A DNA stretch of 11,903 bases, from the NCBI GenBank assembly GCA_020025755.1, contig JAHHRO010000050.1, forward strand, positions 1 through 11,903. The letters run 5' to 3'. Below the pieces are notes generated by a model, which was not told the origin of the DNA, ran no database searches, and was given only the letters and a program-made list of their open reading frames with translations. The position numbers and the translations under genes were made by a program. Shown in pieces: positions 1 through 7,275 of the stretch; positions within the stretch are counted from its first letter, which is position 1, and each line of letters opens with the position of its first letter. The DNA is from Butyricicoccus sp. (GTDB lineage Bacteria > Bacillota > Clostridia > Oscillospirales > Butyricicoccaceae).

Positions 1-13
1 AAACCGGGGGTAT

Positions 14-43
14 CAGAGCCAGTTTCTACCGGAACTGGCTCTG
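14..43. repeat. Perfect inverted repeat (hairpin 1 of 4)
   Basis: The arms 14-24 (CAGAGCCAGTT) and 33-43 (AACTGGCTCTG) are perfectly complementary over 11 bp with an 8-base loop, which can close further by a C-G and a wobble pair. No T-tract follows on either strand, so it is not a typical intrinsic terminator alone. It is the first of four consecutive hairpins ending in the nifJ terminator. It may be part of a dispersed intergenic repeat or the 3' end of an upstream transcript; this is inference. Confidence 0.75.
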
Positions 44-45
44 TA

Positions 46-70
46 TCTAGGGGGATTGGATCCCCCTAGA
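46..70. repeat. Perfect inverted repeat (hairpin 2 of 4)
   Basis: Arms 46-55 (TCTAGGGGGA) and 61-70 (TCCCCCTAGA) pair perfectly over 10 bp around the loop TTGGA. It starts two bases after hairpin 1 and has no T-tract. Function unknown; it belongs to the hairpin cluster described in the findings. Confidence 0.75.
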
Positions 71-71
71 A

Positions 72-97
72 AGACTGTCGAAGTTCTTCGACAGTCT
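72..97. repeat. Perfect inverted repeat (hairpin 3 of 4)
   Basis: Arms 72-83 (AGACTGTCGAAG) and 86-97 (CTTCGACAGTCT) are perfectly complementary over 12 bp with only two bases between them, so the actual loop would be about four bases. It is the longest stem of the cluster and ends one base before the A-run of the nifJ terminator. It could be a second, back-up terminator stem or part of a repeated intergenic element. Confidence 0.75.
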
Positions 98-98
98 C

Positions 99-124
99 AA
101 AAGCCGCCCTGACGGGCGGCTTTT
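99..124 (-). terminator. Intrinsic terminator of nifJ (bidirectional form)
   Basis: A GC-rich stem of 7 bp (GCCGCCC at 103-109, GGGCGGC at 114-120, loop TGAC) is flanked by AAAA at 99-102 and TTTT at 121-124, giving an 11-bp stem with a U-run on either strand. It lies 20 bases past the nifJ stop codon, so it most likely ends nifJ transcription on the minus strand. The symmetry means it could also stop a plus-strand transcript entering from the left. Confidence 0.9.
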
Positions 125-143
125 ATGTCCGATATAACAGCGA

Positions 144-3100
144 TTAGTCCACGCTGTACAGTGCCTGCAGCTTCTGCAGGTGTGTGAATCTCTTCTTGGA
201 AGCCTCTTCCGATTCTGCGAACAGCTTCTCTGCACGCTCTGGGAAGGAGCGGGTCAGAGCGGAGTAACGAGCCTCACCCATGATGAACTCACGGTAGTCA
301 GCTGTCGGCTCCTTGGACTCAAGGATGAATGGATTCTTGCCCTCAGCCTTGAGTGCCGGATTGAAGCGGAACATATTCCAGTAGCCGCAGTCAACAGCTT
401 TCTTCATTTCCTTCATGCAGTTGGTCATACCGCCCTTGATGGAGTGCATCTCACACGGAGCATAACCGATGATGAGGGACGGTCCCGGATAAGCCTCAGC
501 CTCAGCGATCGCCTTCAGGGTCTGCGCCGGATTTGCACCCATAGCAACCTGTGCCACATAAACATAGCCGTAGCTCATTGCGATCTCAGACAGGGACTTC
601 TTGCCGATGGACTTACCAGCAGCAGCGAACTGTGCAACTGCACCAATGTTGGTGGACTTGGAAGCCTGTCCGCCAGTATTGGAGTAAACCTCAGTATCAA
701 ATACCATAACGTTTACGTCCTCACCGGAAGCCAGAACGTGATCCAGACCGCCGAAGCCGATGTCGTATGCCCAGCCGTCACCACCGAAGATCCAAACGGA
801 CTTCTTGGACAGGTATTCCTTGCTGTCCAGGATCTCCTTGCATGCGGTGCAGCCAGCAGCAGCACCCTTTTCGAGTTCTGCAACCAGAGCAGTTGTAGCC
901 TCTGCGTTTGCAGCACCGTCTTCCTTGGTCTCAAGGAACTTGTCGATTGCAGCCTTTGCTTCAGCCGGTGCATGCTCGCTCTGCTTCATCTCTTCCAGCT
1001 TCTCGATCAGGCGATCACGGATTGCCTTCTGACCGTAGAACATACCCAGACCATGCTCAGCGTTATCCTCGAACAGGGAGTTTGCCCAAGCCGGACCATG
1101 GCCCTTCTTGTCAACGGTGTACGGAGAAGTAGCAGCTGGGCCGCCCCAGATAGAGGAACAACCGGTTGCATTGGAGATATACATACGATCGCCGCAAACC
1201 TGAGTGATGAGACGTGCGTATGCGGTTTCAGCACAACCTGCGCAGGAGCCGGAGAACTCAAGCAGCGGTGTCTTGAACTGAGAATCCTTTACAGTCTTGT
1301 TGGAGATCATATCTGCCTTCTCGGAAACCTTTGCAACCATGTAGTTGAAGGTATCCTGCTGTGCAGCTTCCTGCTCCTGCGGAACCATCGTCAGAGCCTT
1401 TACCGGACAGATGCCAGCACAAACGCCACAGCCCATGCAGTCCAGCGGAGAGACAGCGATCGCAAACTTGTAAACGCCCTTGCCCTTGCCAGCCTTGATG
1501 TCAACGATCTTGGAGCCTTCCGGTGCAGCAGCTGCTTCTTCGTCAGTCAGTGCAAACGAACGGATGGTCGCATGCGGGCAGACATAAGAACACTGGTTAC
1601 ACTGGATACAGGTATCCTGATTCCAAGTTGGAACCGTAACAGCAACGCCGCGCTTCTCGTAAGCAGAAGCACCCTGCTCAAAGGTACCATCAACATGGTC
1701 ACCTGTGAATGCAGATACCGGCAGGGAGTCACCGTCCATACGAGCAACCGGATCCATGATATCTTCAACCATCTTAACGGTCTTTTCACGGCCTTCCAGT
1801 GCTGCGCCCTTTTCTTCATCCTGTGCATCAGCCCAAGATGCCGGTACATCGATCTTAACAAATGCGGTTGCACCTGCATCGATCGCCTTATGGTTCATAT
1901 CAACAACGTCCTGACCCTTCTTCAGATAGGACTTGGTTGCTGCATCCTTCATGAAGCGGATCGCTTCCTCAGAAGGCATAACCTTAGCCAGCGCGAAGAA
2001 TGCGGACTGCAGGATGGTGTTGGTACGCTTGCCCATACCGATCTCGATCGCAAGGTCGATCGCATTGATGGTATAGAGCTGAATGTTGTTCTTTGCGATA
2101 TAGCGTTTCTCAGAAGCTGCCAGATGATGCTCGAGTTCTTCCGGAGTCCACTGGCAGTTGATGAGGAATACGCCGCCCGGCTTTACGTCACGCACGATCG
2201 GGAAGTGCTTGGTAACGTAAGACGGGTTGTGGCAGGCAACAAAGTCTGCCTTATTGATATAGTATGGGCTCTTGATCGGCTTATCACCAAAGCGCAGGTG
2301 AGAAACGGTTACACCGCCGGTCTTCTTGGAGTCATACTGGAAATATGCCTGAACATACTTGTCGGTGTGGTCACCGATGATCTTGATGGAGTTCTTGTTT
2401 GCACCAACGGTACCGTCGCCGCCCAGACCCCAGAACTTACACTCTGTGGTGCCTTCTGCTGCGGTATTCGGAGCTGGCTTCTCCTCGAGGGACAGATGGG
2501 TCACATCGTCGTTGATGCCCAGCGTGAACATCTGCTTCGGTGCATCCTTCTGCAGCTCATCAAATACAGCGAATACAGAAGCCGGAGGGGTGTCCTTAGA
2601 GCCCAGACCGTAACGACCGCCTGTTACGACGAGATCGTTCTTGCCTGCGTTGCGCAGAGCGGTTACAACGTCCAGATAGAGCGGCTCGCCCTGTGCGCCC
2701 GGCTCCTTGGTACGGTCGAGTACCGCGATCTTCTTTGCAGTTGCCGGAATTGCAGCAACGAACTTGTCTGCTGCGAACGGACGATACAGGCGAACCTTGA
2801 TGAGGCCGACCTTCTCACCCTTTGCGGTCAGGTAGTCGATCACTTCCTCTGCCACATCACAGATGGAGCCCATTGCGATGATGACACGCTCAGCGTCCGG
2901 TGCGCCGTAGTAGTTGAACAGCTGATAATCGGTGCCCAGCTTTGCATTCACCTTTGCCATATACTCTTCCACGATGCCCGGAACAGCCTCATAGTAGCTG
3001 TTGCAAGCTTCACGATGCTGGAAGAAAATGTCGCCGTTCTCGTGAGAACCACGCATTACAGGGTGCTCTGGGTTGAGGGCGCGCTTGCGGAATGCTTCTA

Positions 3101-3698
3101 CTGCATCCATATCGCACATCTCAGCCAGGTCGCTGTAATCCCATACCTGAATCTTCTGGATCTCGTGAGAAGTACGGAAGCCGTCAAAGAAGTTGATGAA
3201 CGGCACACGAGACTTCAGGGTTGCCAGATGTGCAACCGCGGACAGATCCATGACTTCCTGTGGGTTGGTCTCGCAGAGCATAGCGAAGCCGACCTGACGG
3301 CAAGCCATAACGTCAGAATGATCACCGAAGATGTTGAGCGCATGAGAAGCAACTGTACGCGCAGAAACATGGAAGACACAGGGGAGCAACTCGCCCGCGA
3401 TCTTATACATGTTCGGGATCATGAGCAGCAGGCCCTGAGAAGCGGTGTAAGTAGTTGTCAGTGCACCAGCTGCCAGAGAGCCATGCACAGTACCAGCAGC
3501 ACCGGCCTCTGACTGCATCTCAATGACCTTTACAGTTGTACCGAAGATGTTCTTCTGGCCAGCGGCTGCCCACTGGTCAACGTTGTCTGCCATGGGGCTG
3601 GAAGGGGTAATCGGATAGATACCTGCAACCTCAGTAAATGCATACGACACATGTGCCGCAGCGGTATTACCGTCCATGGACTTCATTTTTCTTGCCAT
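144..3698 (-). CDS. nifJ: Pyruvate:ferredoxin (flavodoxin) oxidoreductase, single-chain
   Basis: This cytoplasmic enzyme oxidatively decarboxylates pyruvate to acetyl-CoA and CO2, passing electrons to ferredoxin, the central pyruvate step of anaerobic fermentation. The 1184 residues match the homodimeric single-chain form. Visible motifs, in order: YPITPSSP at 28-35 with T31, E64 in MQSEAG and R114, at the numbering of the Desulfovibrio africanus active site; two ferredoxin-type 4Fe-4S sites (C697, C700, C703, C707 and C754, C757, C760, C764); proximal-cluster cysteines C819, C822, C847 and C1082; and the thiamine diphosphate motif GDGWAYDIG near 973-981 with YSNTGGQ at 1005-1011. The start is set by AAGGAGG about 10 bases upstream. 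It appears monocistronic, with its own promoter and terminator. Between codons 64 and about 1172 it has no TTA, CTA or TCA codon, which suggests strong codon selection and high expression. Confidence 0.97.
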   Translation of the reverse strand: MARKMKSMDGNTAAAHVSYAFTEVAGIYPITPSSPMADNVDQWAAAGQKNIFGTTVKVIEMQSEAGAAGTVHGSLAAGALTTTYTASQGLLLMIPNMYKIAGELLPCVFHVSARTVASHALNIFGDHSDVMACRQVGFAMLCETNPQEVMDLSAVAHLATLKSRVPFINFFDGFRTSHEIQKIQVWDYSDLAEMCDMDAVEAFRKRALNPEHPVMRGSHENGDIFFQHREACNSYYEAVPGIVEEYMAKVNAKLGTDYQLFNYYGAPDAERVIIAMGSICDVAEEVIDYLTAKGEKVGLIKVRLYRPFAADKFVAAIPATAKKIAVLDRTKEPGAQGEPLYLDVVTALRNAGKNDLVVTGGRYGLGSKDTPPASVFAVFDELQKDAPKQMFTLGINDDVTHLSLEEKPAPNTAAEGTTECKFWGLGGDGTVGANKNSIKIIGDHTDKYVQAYFQYDSKKTGGVTVSHLRFGDKPIKSPYYINKADFVACHNPSYVTKHFPIVRDVKPGGVFLINCQWTPEELEHHLAASEKRYIAKNNIQLYTINAIDLAIEIGMGKRTNTILQSAFFALAKVMPSEEAIRFMKDAATKSYLKKGQDVVDMNHKAIDAGATAFVKIDVPASWADAQDEEKGAALEGREKTVKMVEDIMDPVARMDGDSLPVSAFTGDHVDGTFEQGASAYEKRGVAVTVPTWNQDTCIQCNQCSYVCPHATIRSFALTDEEAAAAPEGSKIVDIKAGKGKGVYKFAIAVSPLDCMGCGVCAGICPVKALTMVPQEQEAAQQDTFNYMVAKVSEKADMISNKTVKDSQFKTPLLEFSGSCAGCAETAYARLITQVCGDRMYISNATGCSSIWGGPAATSPYTVDKKGHGPAWANSLFEDNAEHGLGMFYGQKAIRDRLIEKLEEMKQSEHAPAEAKAAIDKFLETKEDGAANAEATTALVAELEKGAAAGCTACKEILDSKEYLSKKSVWIFGGDGWAYDIGFGGLDHVLASGEDVNVMVFDTEVYSNTGGQASKSTNIGAVAQFAAAGKSIGKKSLSEIAMSYGYVYVAQVAMGANPAQTLKAIAEAEAYPGPSLIIGYAPCEMHSIKGGMTNCMKEMKKAVDCGYWNMFRFNPALKAEGKNPFILESKEPTADYREFIMGEARYSALTRSFPERAEKLFAESEEASKKRFTHLQKLQALYSVD

Positions 3699-3736
3699 GT
3701 TTTGAAATCCTCCTTGATGGAAATTACGGATTGACG

Positions 3737-3775
3737 AAAAAAGCAGAACAACACACCTGCTTAGGGTGCGGTTCT
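3737..3775 (-). promoter_or_regulatory. Attenuator-like structure in the nifJ leader
   Basis: Read on the minus strand, two mutually exclusive hairpins precede a run of six T (3737-3742). One pairs 3757-3762 with 3741-3746 (AAGCAG/CTGCTT, 6 bp, 10-base loop) and runs directly into the T-run. The other pairs 3771-3775 with 3745-3749 (AGAAC/GTTCT) and 3765-3769 with 3753-3757 (GCACC/GGTGT). They share bases, so only one can form. The position between promoter and ribosome binding site fits conditional termination, but the stems are short and no ligand-binding domain is recognised. Confidence 0.35.
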
Positions 3776-3800
3776 AAAAGCAAAATACGCTACCGTTAAT

Positions 3801-3830
3801 ATTTTATCACACACAGCCATGTTATGTAAA
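3801..3830 (-). promoter_or_regulatory. Sigma-A-type promoter of nifJ
   Basis: On the minus strand a -35 box TTTACA (3825-3830) and a -10 box TAAAAT (3801-3806) are 18 bases apart, and the -10 is preceded by the extended-promoter TG. Transcription would start near 3794, giving a leader of about 95 bases before the nifJ start at 3698. Confidence 0.65.
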
Positions 3831-3879
3831 CCATTCGCCATGAGATTTTTGTGAATTCTCCTGTTATTTCAGAAAATCC

Positions 3880-3909
3880 TTGGCAAGCACAGTAAAAGTA
3901 TATTATATT
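3880..3909 (+). promoter_or_regulatory. Probable promoter of comM
   Basis: TTGGCA at 3880-3885 and TATATT at 3904-3909 are 18 bases apart, placing the transcription start near 3916 and about 30 bases before the comM start. The region is very AT-rich, so other -10 choices (TATTAT at 3901, TATCAT at 3912) are possible. An 8-bp inverted repeat (AAGTATAT at 3896-3903, ATATACTT at 3916-3923) brackets this -10 box and could be an operator. Confidence 0.5.
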
Positions 3910-3947
3910 ACTATCATATACTTGCATATTTTCGGGGAGGTATTGGT

Positions 3948-5471
3948 ATGGTTTCACTGATCCACTCTGCCGGACTGACCGGCATCGAAGGATACATCGT
4001 CTCGGTCGAGTGCTTTTTCTCTACGGGACTGCCGCGCCTTGATATCGTTGGCTTGCCTGACAAAGCCGTTTCCGAGGCAGGCGAACGCGTACGCGCGGCC
4101 ATCAAATCTTCAAACTATGACTGGCCGGTGTCTCGTATCACCATCAATTTGGCACCAGCCGATGTGCGCAAGGAGGGTCCGGTCTATGACCTGCCGATCC
4201 TGCTTGCCATACTTGCCGCTTCCGGACAGATCGATACGCCGCCGCGTGATGCAATGTTCCTCGGCGAAGTCTCCTTAACAGGTGCATTGCGTCCCGTCCG
4301 CGGTGTACTCTCCATGGTGCTCGCTGCACGCGATGCCGGTTTCCAGCGAGTCTATGTGCCTGCCGCAAATGCCGCAGAAGCGTCCTTTGCCTCTGGTATT
4401 ACCATTTGTCCGGTCGATTCGCTCCCACCTCTGCTGGATCATCTGACGCATGGCACTTCACTGCCTGCCTGTGCCATTCCTGCGCCCGACGAAAAGCCAC
4501 AGGAAATCCCTGATTTTTGCGATGTGCTCGGGCAGCAGACCGTAAAACGTGCCTTCGAGATCGCAGCCGCTGGCGGACACAACATCCTGCTTTCCGGTTC
4601 TCCCGGCTCAGGCAAGAGCATGATGGCAAAACGCTTTGCCAGCATCCTTCCGCCTCTTTCCGAGGCGGAACAGCTTGAGGTCATCCGCATCTGGTCAGCT
4701 GTCGGGCGCGGAAGCGAAGCCGCTCAGTTGTCCGGGCGTCCCATCCGTGCCCCACATCATACGATATCTGCACAGGCACTCGCAGGCGGTTCTTCCTCTG
4801 CTTCTCGTCTGCCGCTTCCCGGTGATATCTCTCTCGCCCACAACGGCGTCTTATTTCTGGACGAGCTGCCGGAATTTCACCGCAATGTGCTTGAAGTGCT
4901 GCGTCAGCCAATCGAGGATGGCGTTGTTTCTATCTCCCGCGCCGCAGGAAAGGTAACCTATCCTGCTCAGTTCCAGCTGATCGCCGCCATGAATCCCTGC
5001 AAATGCGGCTGGTACGGTACACCGCGCTGCACTTGTGCTCCCTCAGATGTCGGGAAATATCTGCGACGGCTCTCCGGCCCCCTCCTCGATCGCATCGATC
5101 TGCAGGTCTCCGTCCAGCCGGTTTCGTATGCCGCACTCACCTCACGCGGCGAACGCAATGAAGAACCATCCGCTGTCATCCGTGAACGTGTACTCGCCGC
5201 ACGGCAGCTCCAAACAACACGCTTTCATGATACGGGAATCCGCTGCAATGCACAGATCCCACCCGCACATATGTCCACTTTTTGTCCAGTGGATGCAGAT
5301 GGTCAGAAAATGCTGGAAAACGCTTTTGATCGTCTTGGACTGACCGCTCGTGCCTATGATCGTTTGCTGCGCGTCGCACGCACCATCGCCGATCTCGACC
5401 GGTCCGACCTGCTTCAGGGAACCCATATCGCAGAAGCACTGAGCTACCGCACCCTTGACCGCATGGTTTGA
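3948..5471 (+). CDS. comM: ComM/YifB family Mg-chelatase-like AAA+ ATPase
   Basis: ComM proteins are hexameric AAA+ motors. In Vibrio cholerae and Haemophilus influenzae ComM is a helicase that promotes branch migration when incoming DNA is integrated during transformation; homologues are also common in species not known to be competent. The 507-residue length is typical. An N-terminal ChlI-like domain occupies about 20-145. The AAA+ domain runs about 190-395, with Walker A GSPGSGKS at 217-224, Walker B VLFLDE at 301-306 and DRIDL at 381-385. A C-terminal Mg_chelatase_C domain covers about 405-500. Cysteines C351, C353, C361 and C363 form the CxC...CxC pair usual in the family and may bind metal. 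GGGGAGG lies 7 bases before the ATG. It faces away from nifJ and stands alone; the dprA and topA genes often found beside yifB are not here. Confidence 0.95.
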   Translation: MVSLIHSAGLTGIEGYIVSVECFFSTGLPRLDIVGLPDKAVSEAGERVRAAIKSSNYDWPVSRITINLAPADVRKEGPVYDLPILLAILAASGQIDTPPRDAMFLGEVSLTGALRPVRGVLSMVLAARDAGFQRVYVPAANAAEASFASGITICPVDSLPPLLDHLTHGTSLPACAIPAPDEKPQEIPDFCDVLGQQTVKRAFEIAAAGGHNILLSGSPGSGKSMMAKRFASILPPLSEAEQLEVIRIWSAVGRGSEAAQLSGRPIRAPHHTISAQALAGGSSSASRLPLPGDISLAHNGVLFLDELPEFHRNVLEVLRQPIEDGVVSISRAAGKVTYPAQFQLIAAMNPCKCGWYGTPRCTCAPSDVGKYLRRLSGPLLDRIDLQVSVQPVSYAALTSRGERNEEPSAVIRERVLAARQLQTTRFHDTGIRCNAQIPPAHMSTFCPVDADGQKMLENAFDRLGLTARAYDRLLRVARTIADLDRSDLLQGTHIAEALSYRTLDRMV

Positions 5472-5720
5472 TTACGTTATGTTATTTTTATTTTTCACAG
5501 CCCGTTGTGGATAACCCTGTGGATTGTGTGCATAACTTTTTATTTGTTCCTTTTTTCTCCCATTTTTTATAGAAAAGTTTTATTTTACAACCTTTTTATT
5601 TCTTTTTGAAGAAATTTTATGTAATCACTTTTCCACTTCATACACAGATTTATCCCCAGCTCATCACCCATCTTTTCCCTGAAACACGAAATCCTTGGAA
5701 CAAGATCCTTTGATTTCCGT
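5472..5720. other. DnaA-box-like cluster around an AT-rich core (intergenic)
   Basis: This gap holds TGTGGATAA at 5506-5514 (exact reverse complement of TTATCCACA), TGTGGATTG at 5518-5526 (7/9), TGTGCATAA at 5527-5535 (8/9), and on the other strand TTTTCCACT at 5629-5637 (7/9) and TTATCCCCA at 5650-5658 (8/9). Between the two groups is about 90 bases of nearly pure A/T. That layout is typical of DnaA-binding regions and origins, but no dnaA, dnaN, rpmH or parA gene is in the window. An AT-only-like hairpin (5598-5604 with 5609-5615, then TTTT) could serve as a weak comM terminator. The alternatives are a chance AT-rich gap, a DnaA-titrating cluster, or an origin or origin relic. Confidence 0.5.
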
Positions 5721-5728
5721 CAATATAA

Positions 5729-5757
5729 TTGACATTTTCGATAGATTATGCTGTAAT
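5729..5757 (+). promoter_or_regulatory. Sigma-A promoter of the M15 peptidase gene
   Basis: A perfect -35 TTGACA (5729-5734) is followed after exactly 17 bases by TGTAAT (5752-5757, 5 of 6 to TATAAT). Transcription would start near 5764, giving a leader of about 73 bases with AAAGGAG at 5821-5827 ahead of the ATG at 5837. Confidence 0.8.
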
Positions 5758-5779
5758 GAACTTGTAATCAAATTGTAAT
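5752..5779 (+). promoter_or_regulatory. Triple TGTAAT direct repeat, WalR (YycF) box-like operator
   Basis: TGTAAT occurs at 5752-5757, 5763-5768 and 5774-5779, each separated by exactly 5 bases, an 11-base period. This matches the published WalR recognition sequence TGTWAH-N5-TGTWAH of Firmicutes in both successive pairs. WalRK controls peptidoglycan hydrolases, and the next gene encodes a secreted M15 cell-wall peptidase. The first repeat is also the apparent -10 box, so binding would probably block this promoter, as for genes WalR represses. A Pho-type regulator also reads 11-base repeats and is the main alternative. Confidence 0.6.
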
Positions 5780-5836
5780 CTCTCCTTCGTTCTTGAAGGT
5801 TTTCGATCCGCCTACTTCAGAAAGGAGTCCCTTTAA

Positions 5837-7219
5837 ATGAAGCATTTCCGCGTACTTTGCGCGCTCCTTACCGCCACCCTCACCGCCTCCTGCTTATCCT
5901 CCGCAAGCGCACTGACAGGGGTATCCTCTTGGGCTAAAACCGATGTGCATGCCGCGCAGGCAGCCAGCCTTGCACCAGATACCTTTGCCTCTTTGGATGC
6001 ACGCACGCCCATTTCGCGTGAAGAATTCTGTGCAGTCGCACTCAAATTATATGAGGCGGAACGCCAGATCAAAGTGCCACGCACAAAAAAGGTTTATTTC
6101 AAGGACTGTAAAGATCCCAATGTCAACACCGCCTATGAAATGGAGCTCGTTTCCGGACGTGATAAGAACACATTTGCGCCCAAAGAACCAGTCAGCCGTC
6201 AGGATCTCTGCGTGATTCTGGATAATATCCGCACAAAATGCGAGGTGGACAAGCCTGATATCACCATATCTGCCAAATCCTTTTCGGACAGCAGGGATCT
6301 ACGCCCCTATGCTGTCAGTGCCACCGAAGTCATGCTTTCCACCGGCATTATGAAAGGGGTCGAGGTCTCGATCTCCAACGATCCGGAAAAAAATGGACAA
6401 ACACTCACCCAGCTCCAACCCCAAGGCACAGCAACACGAGAACAATCCCTCATTATGGCGAACCGCTTCTTATCCACCTTTGACGCAAAGCCGCTCAAGC
6501 CATCCGATCAGATGAATGACAATGACGCGATCCTTGCCAGCCGTCCTTTGGCAGCACCGGAATCCCCTCAGCCGAAAGCCGAACCCGACAAGGACGATCG
6601 AAGCGAGACGCCGGAAAAAGTTGATGCCGCCTCTCAAACCGAAGTCGATCTGAATCAGGAGGAAGAACAATTCCTGCTTATGGACGAGCCGATCTCGGTA
6701 TCGGGCACGGTTGCCGAAAAGAAAAATGCTGTTTTTGGAGAGGGAAATGGTTATTATACTGAACAAGCCGTCGCAGAAGCCAACATGGAGCAGATCACGG
6801 TCAAGGTTTGGTCACTGCTTTCCAGCGGACAAAAAACACCGTCTACCAAAACATTCAAGGTACATAAAGCGATCGTAGATGAAGTACATGCCGTATTCGA
6901 CGAGATCTTTGAGGGGGATGAAAAATTCCCGATCAAGGATGCAGGCGGCTATTCATGGCGCAGCAGCACTCGCTCTGAGCACCGTCAGGGCACAGCCATC
7001 GATCTTAACTACATGGAAAACATGGAATGCTCTATCGACGAAAACGGCAAGGTTCTCAAAGTGACCACCGGCTCACACTGGACTCCGATTCTGGATCCCT
7101 ACTCCATTCCTGCCGGCGGCGATGTCGTTCGTGCCTTTGCAGCTCATGGCTTTGCATGGGGCGGTGATGCATGGACCTCCAAACGAGATTACATGCATTT
7201 CTCCTACTTTGGAACATAA
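5837..7219 (+). CDS. Secreted SLH-like repeat protein with C-terminal M15 (VanY-type) peptidase domain
   Basis: A probable cell-wall peptidase exported by Sec and held in the envelope by SLH-like repeats. Residues 1-25 form a signal peptide, probably cut after SASA; C19 lacks a good lipobox. Degenerate SLH-like units lie near 50-75, 84-131 and 147-212, with phrases such as ISREEF, FAPKEPVSRQD and ATREQ. Residues 215-280 are an acidic, proline-rich linker. The C-terminal 120 residues carry the M15 zinc site: SEHRQGTAID with H382 and D389, and DYMHF with D451 as likely catalytic acid and H454 as third ligand. M15 enzymes include D,D-carboxypeptidases and L-Ala-D-Glu endopeptidases; the sequence does not say which this is. 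AAAGGAG lies 9 bases before the ATG. It has its own promoter, WalR-like repeats and terminator. SLH assignment is weaker than the M15 assignment. Confidence 0.88.
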   Translation: MKHFRVLCALLTATLTASCLSSASALTGVSSWAKTDVHAAQAASLAPDTFASLDARTPISREEFCAVALKLYEAERQIKVPRTKKVYFKDCKDPNVNTAYEMELVSGRDKNTFAPKEPVSRQDLCVILDNIRTKCEVDKPDITISAKSFSDSRDLRPYAVSATEVMLSTGIMKGVEVSISNDPEKNGQTLTQLQPQGTATREQSLIMANRFLSTFDAKPLKPSDQMNDNDAILASRPLAAPESPQPKAEPDKDDRSETPEKVDAASQTEVDLNQEEEQFLLMDEPISVSGTVAEKKNAVFGEGNGYYTEQAVAEANMEQITVKVWSLLSSGQKTPSTKTFKVHKAIVDEVHAVFDEIFEGDEKFPIKDAGGYSWRSSTRSEHRQGTAIDLNYMENMECSIDENGKVLKVTTGSHWTPILDPYSIPAGGDVVRAFAAHGFAWGGDAWTSKRDYMHFSYFGT

Positions 7220-7235
7220 TATATTTTCAGTACAT

Positions 7236-7275
7236 AAAAGAAACCGATCCGTGTTCTCACCGATTGGTTTCTTTT
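7236..7275 (+). terminator. Intrinsic terminator of the M15 peptidase gene
   Basis: Arms 7236-7249 and 7262-7275 form a 14-bp stem with a single G-T wobble and a 12-base loop. The stem starts with AAAAG and ends with CTTTT, giving a U-run on the plus strand, 16 bases after the peptidase stop codon. Confidence 0.85.

Noticed and set aside
47..235. 62-codon minus-strand ORF at the left edge
   Set aside because: It overlaps the end of nifJ in another frame and runs through three hairpins and the terminator.
180..3512. 1110-codon plus-strand open frame
   Set aside because: It lies wholly antisense to nifJ in the same codon register, has no plausible ribosome binding site and no family resemblance; nifJ codon bias explains it.
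5855..5893. Lipoprotein signal at C19 of the M15 peptidase
   Set aside because: The residue three before the cysteine is threonine, not the usual leucine-type residue; a standard signal peptidase site (SASA) follows shortly after.
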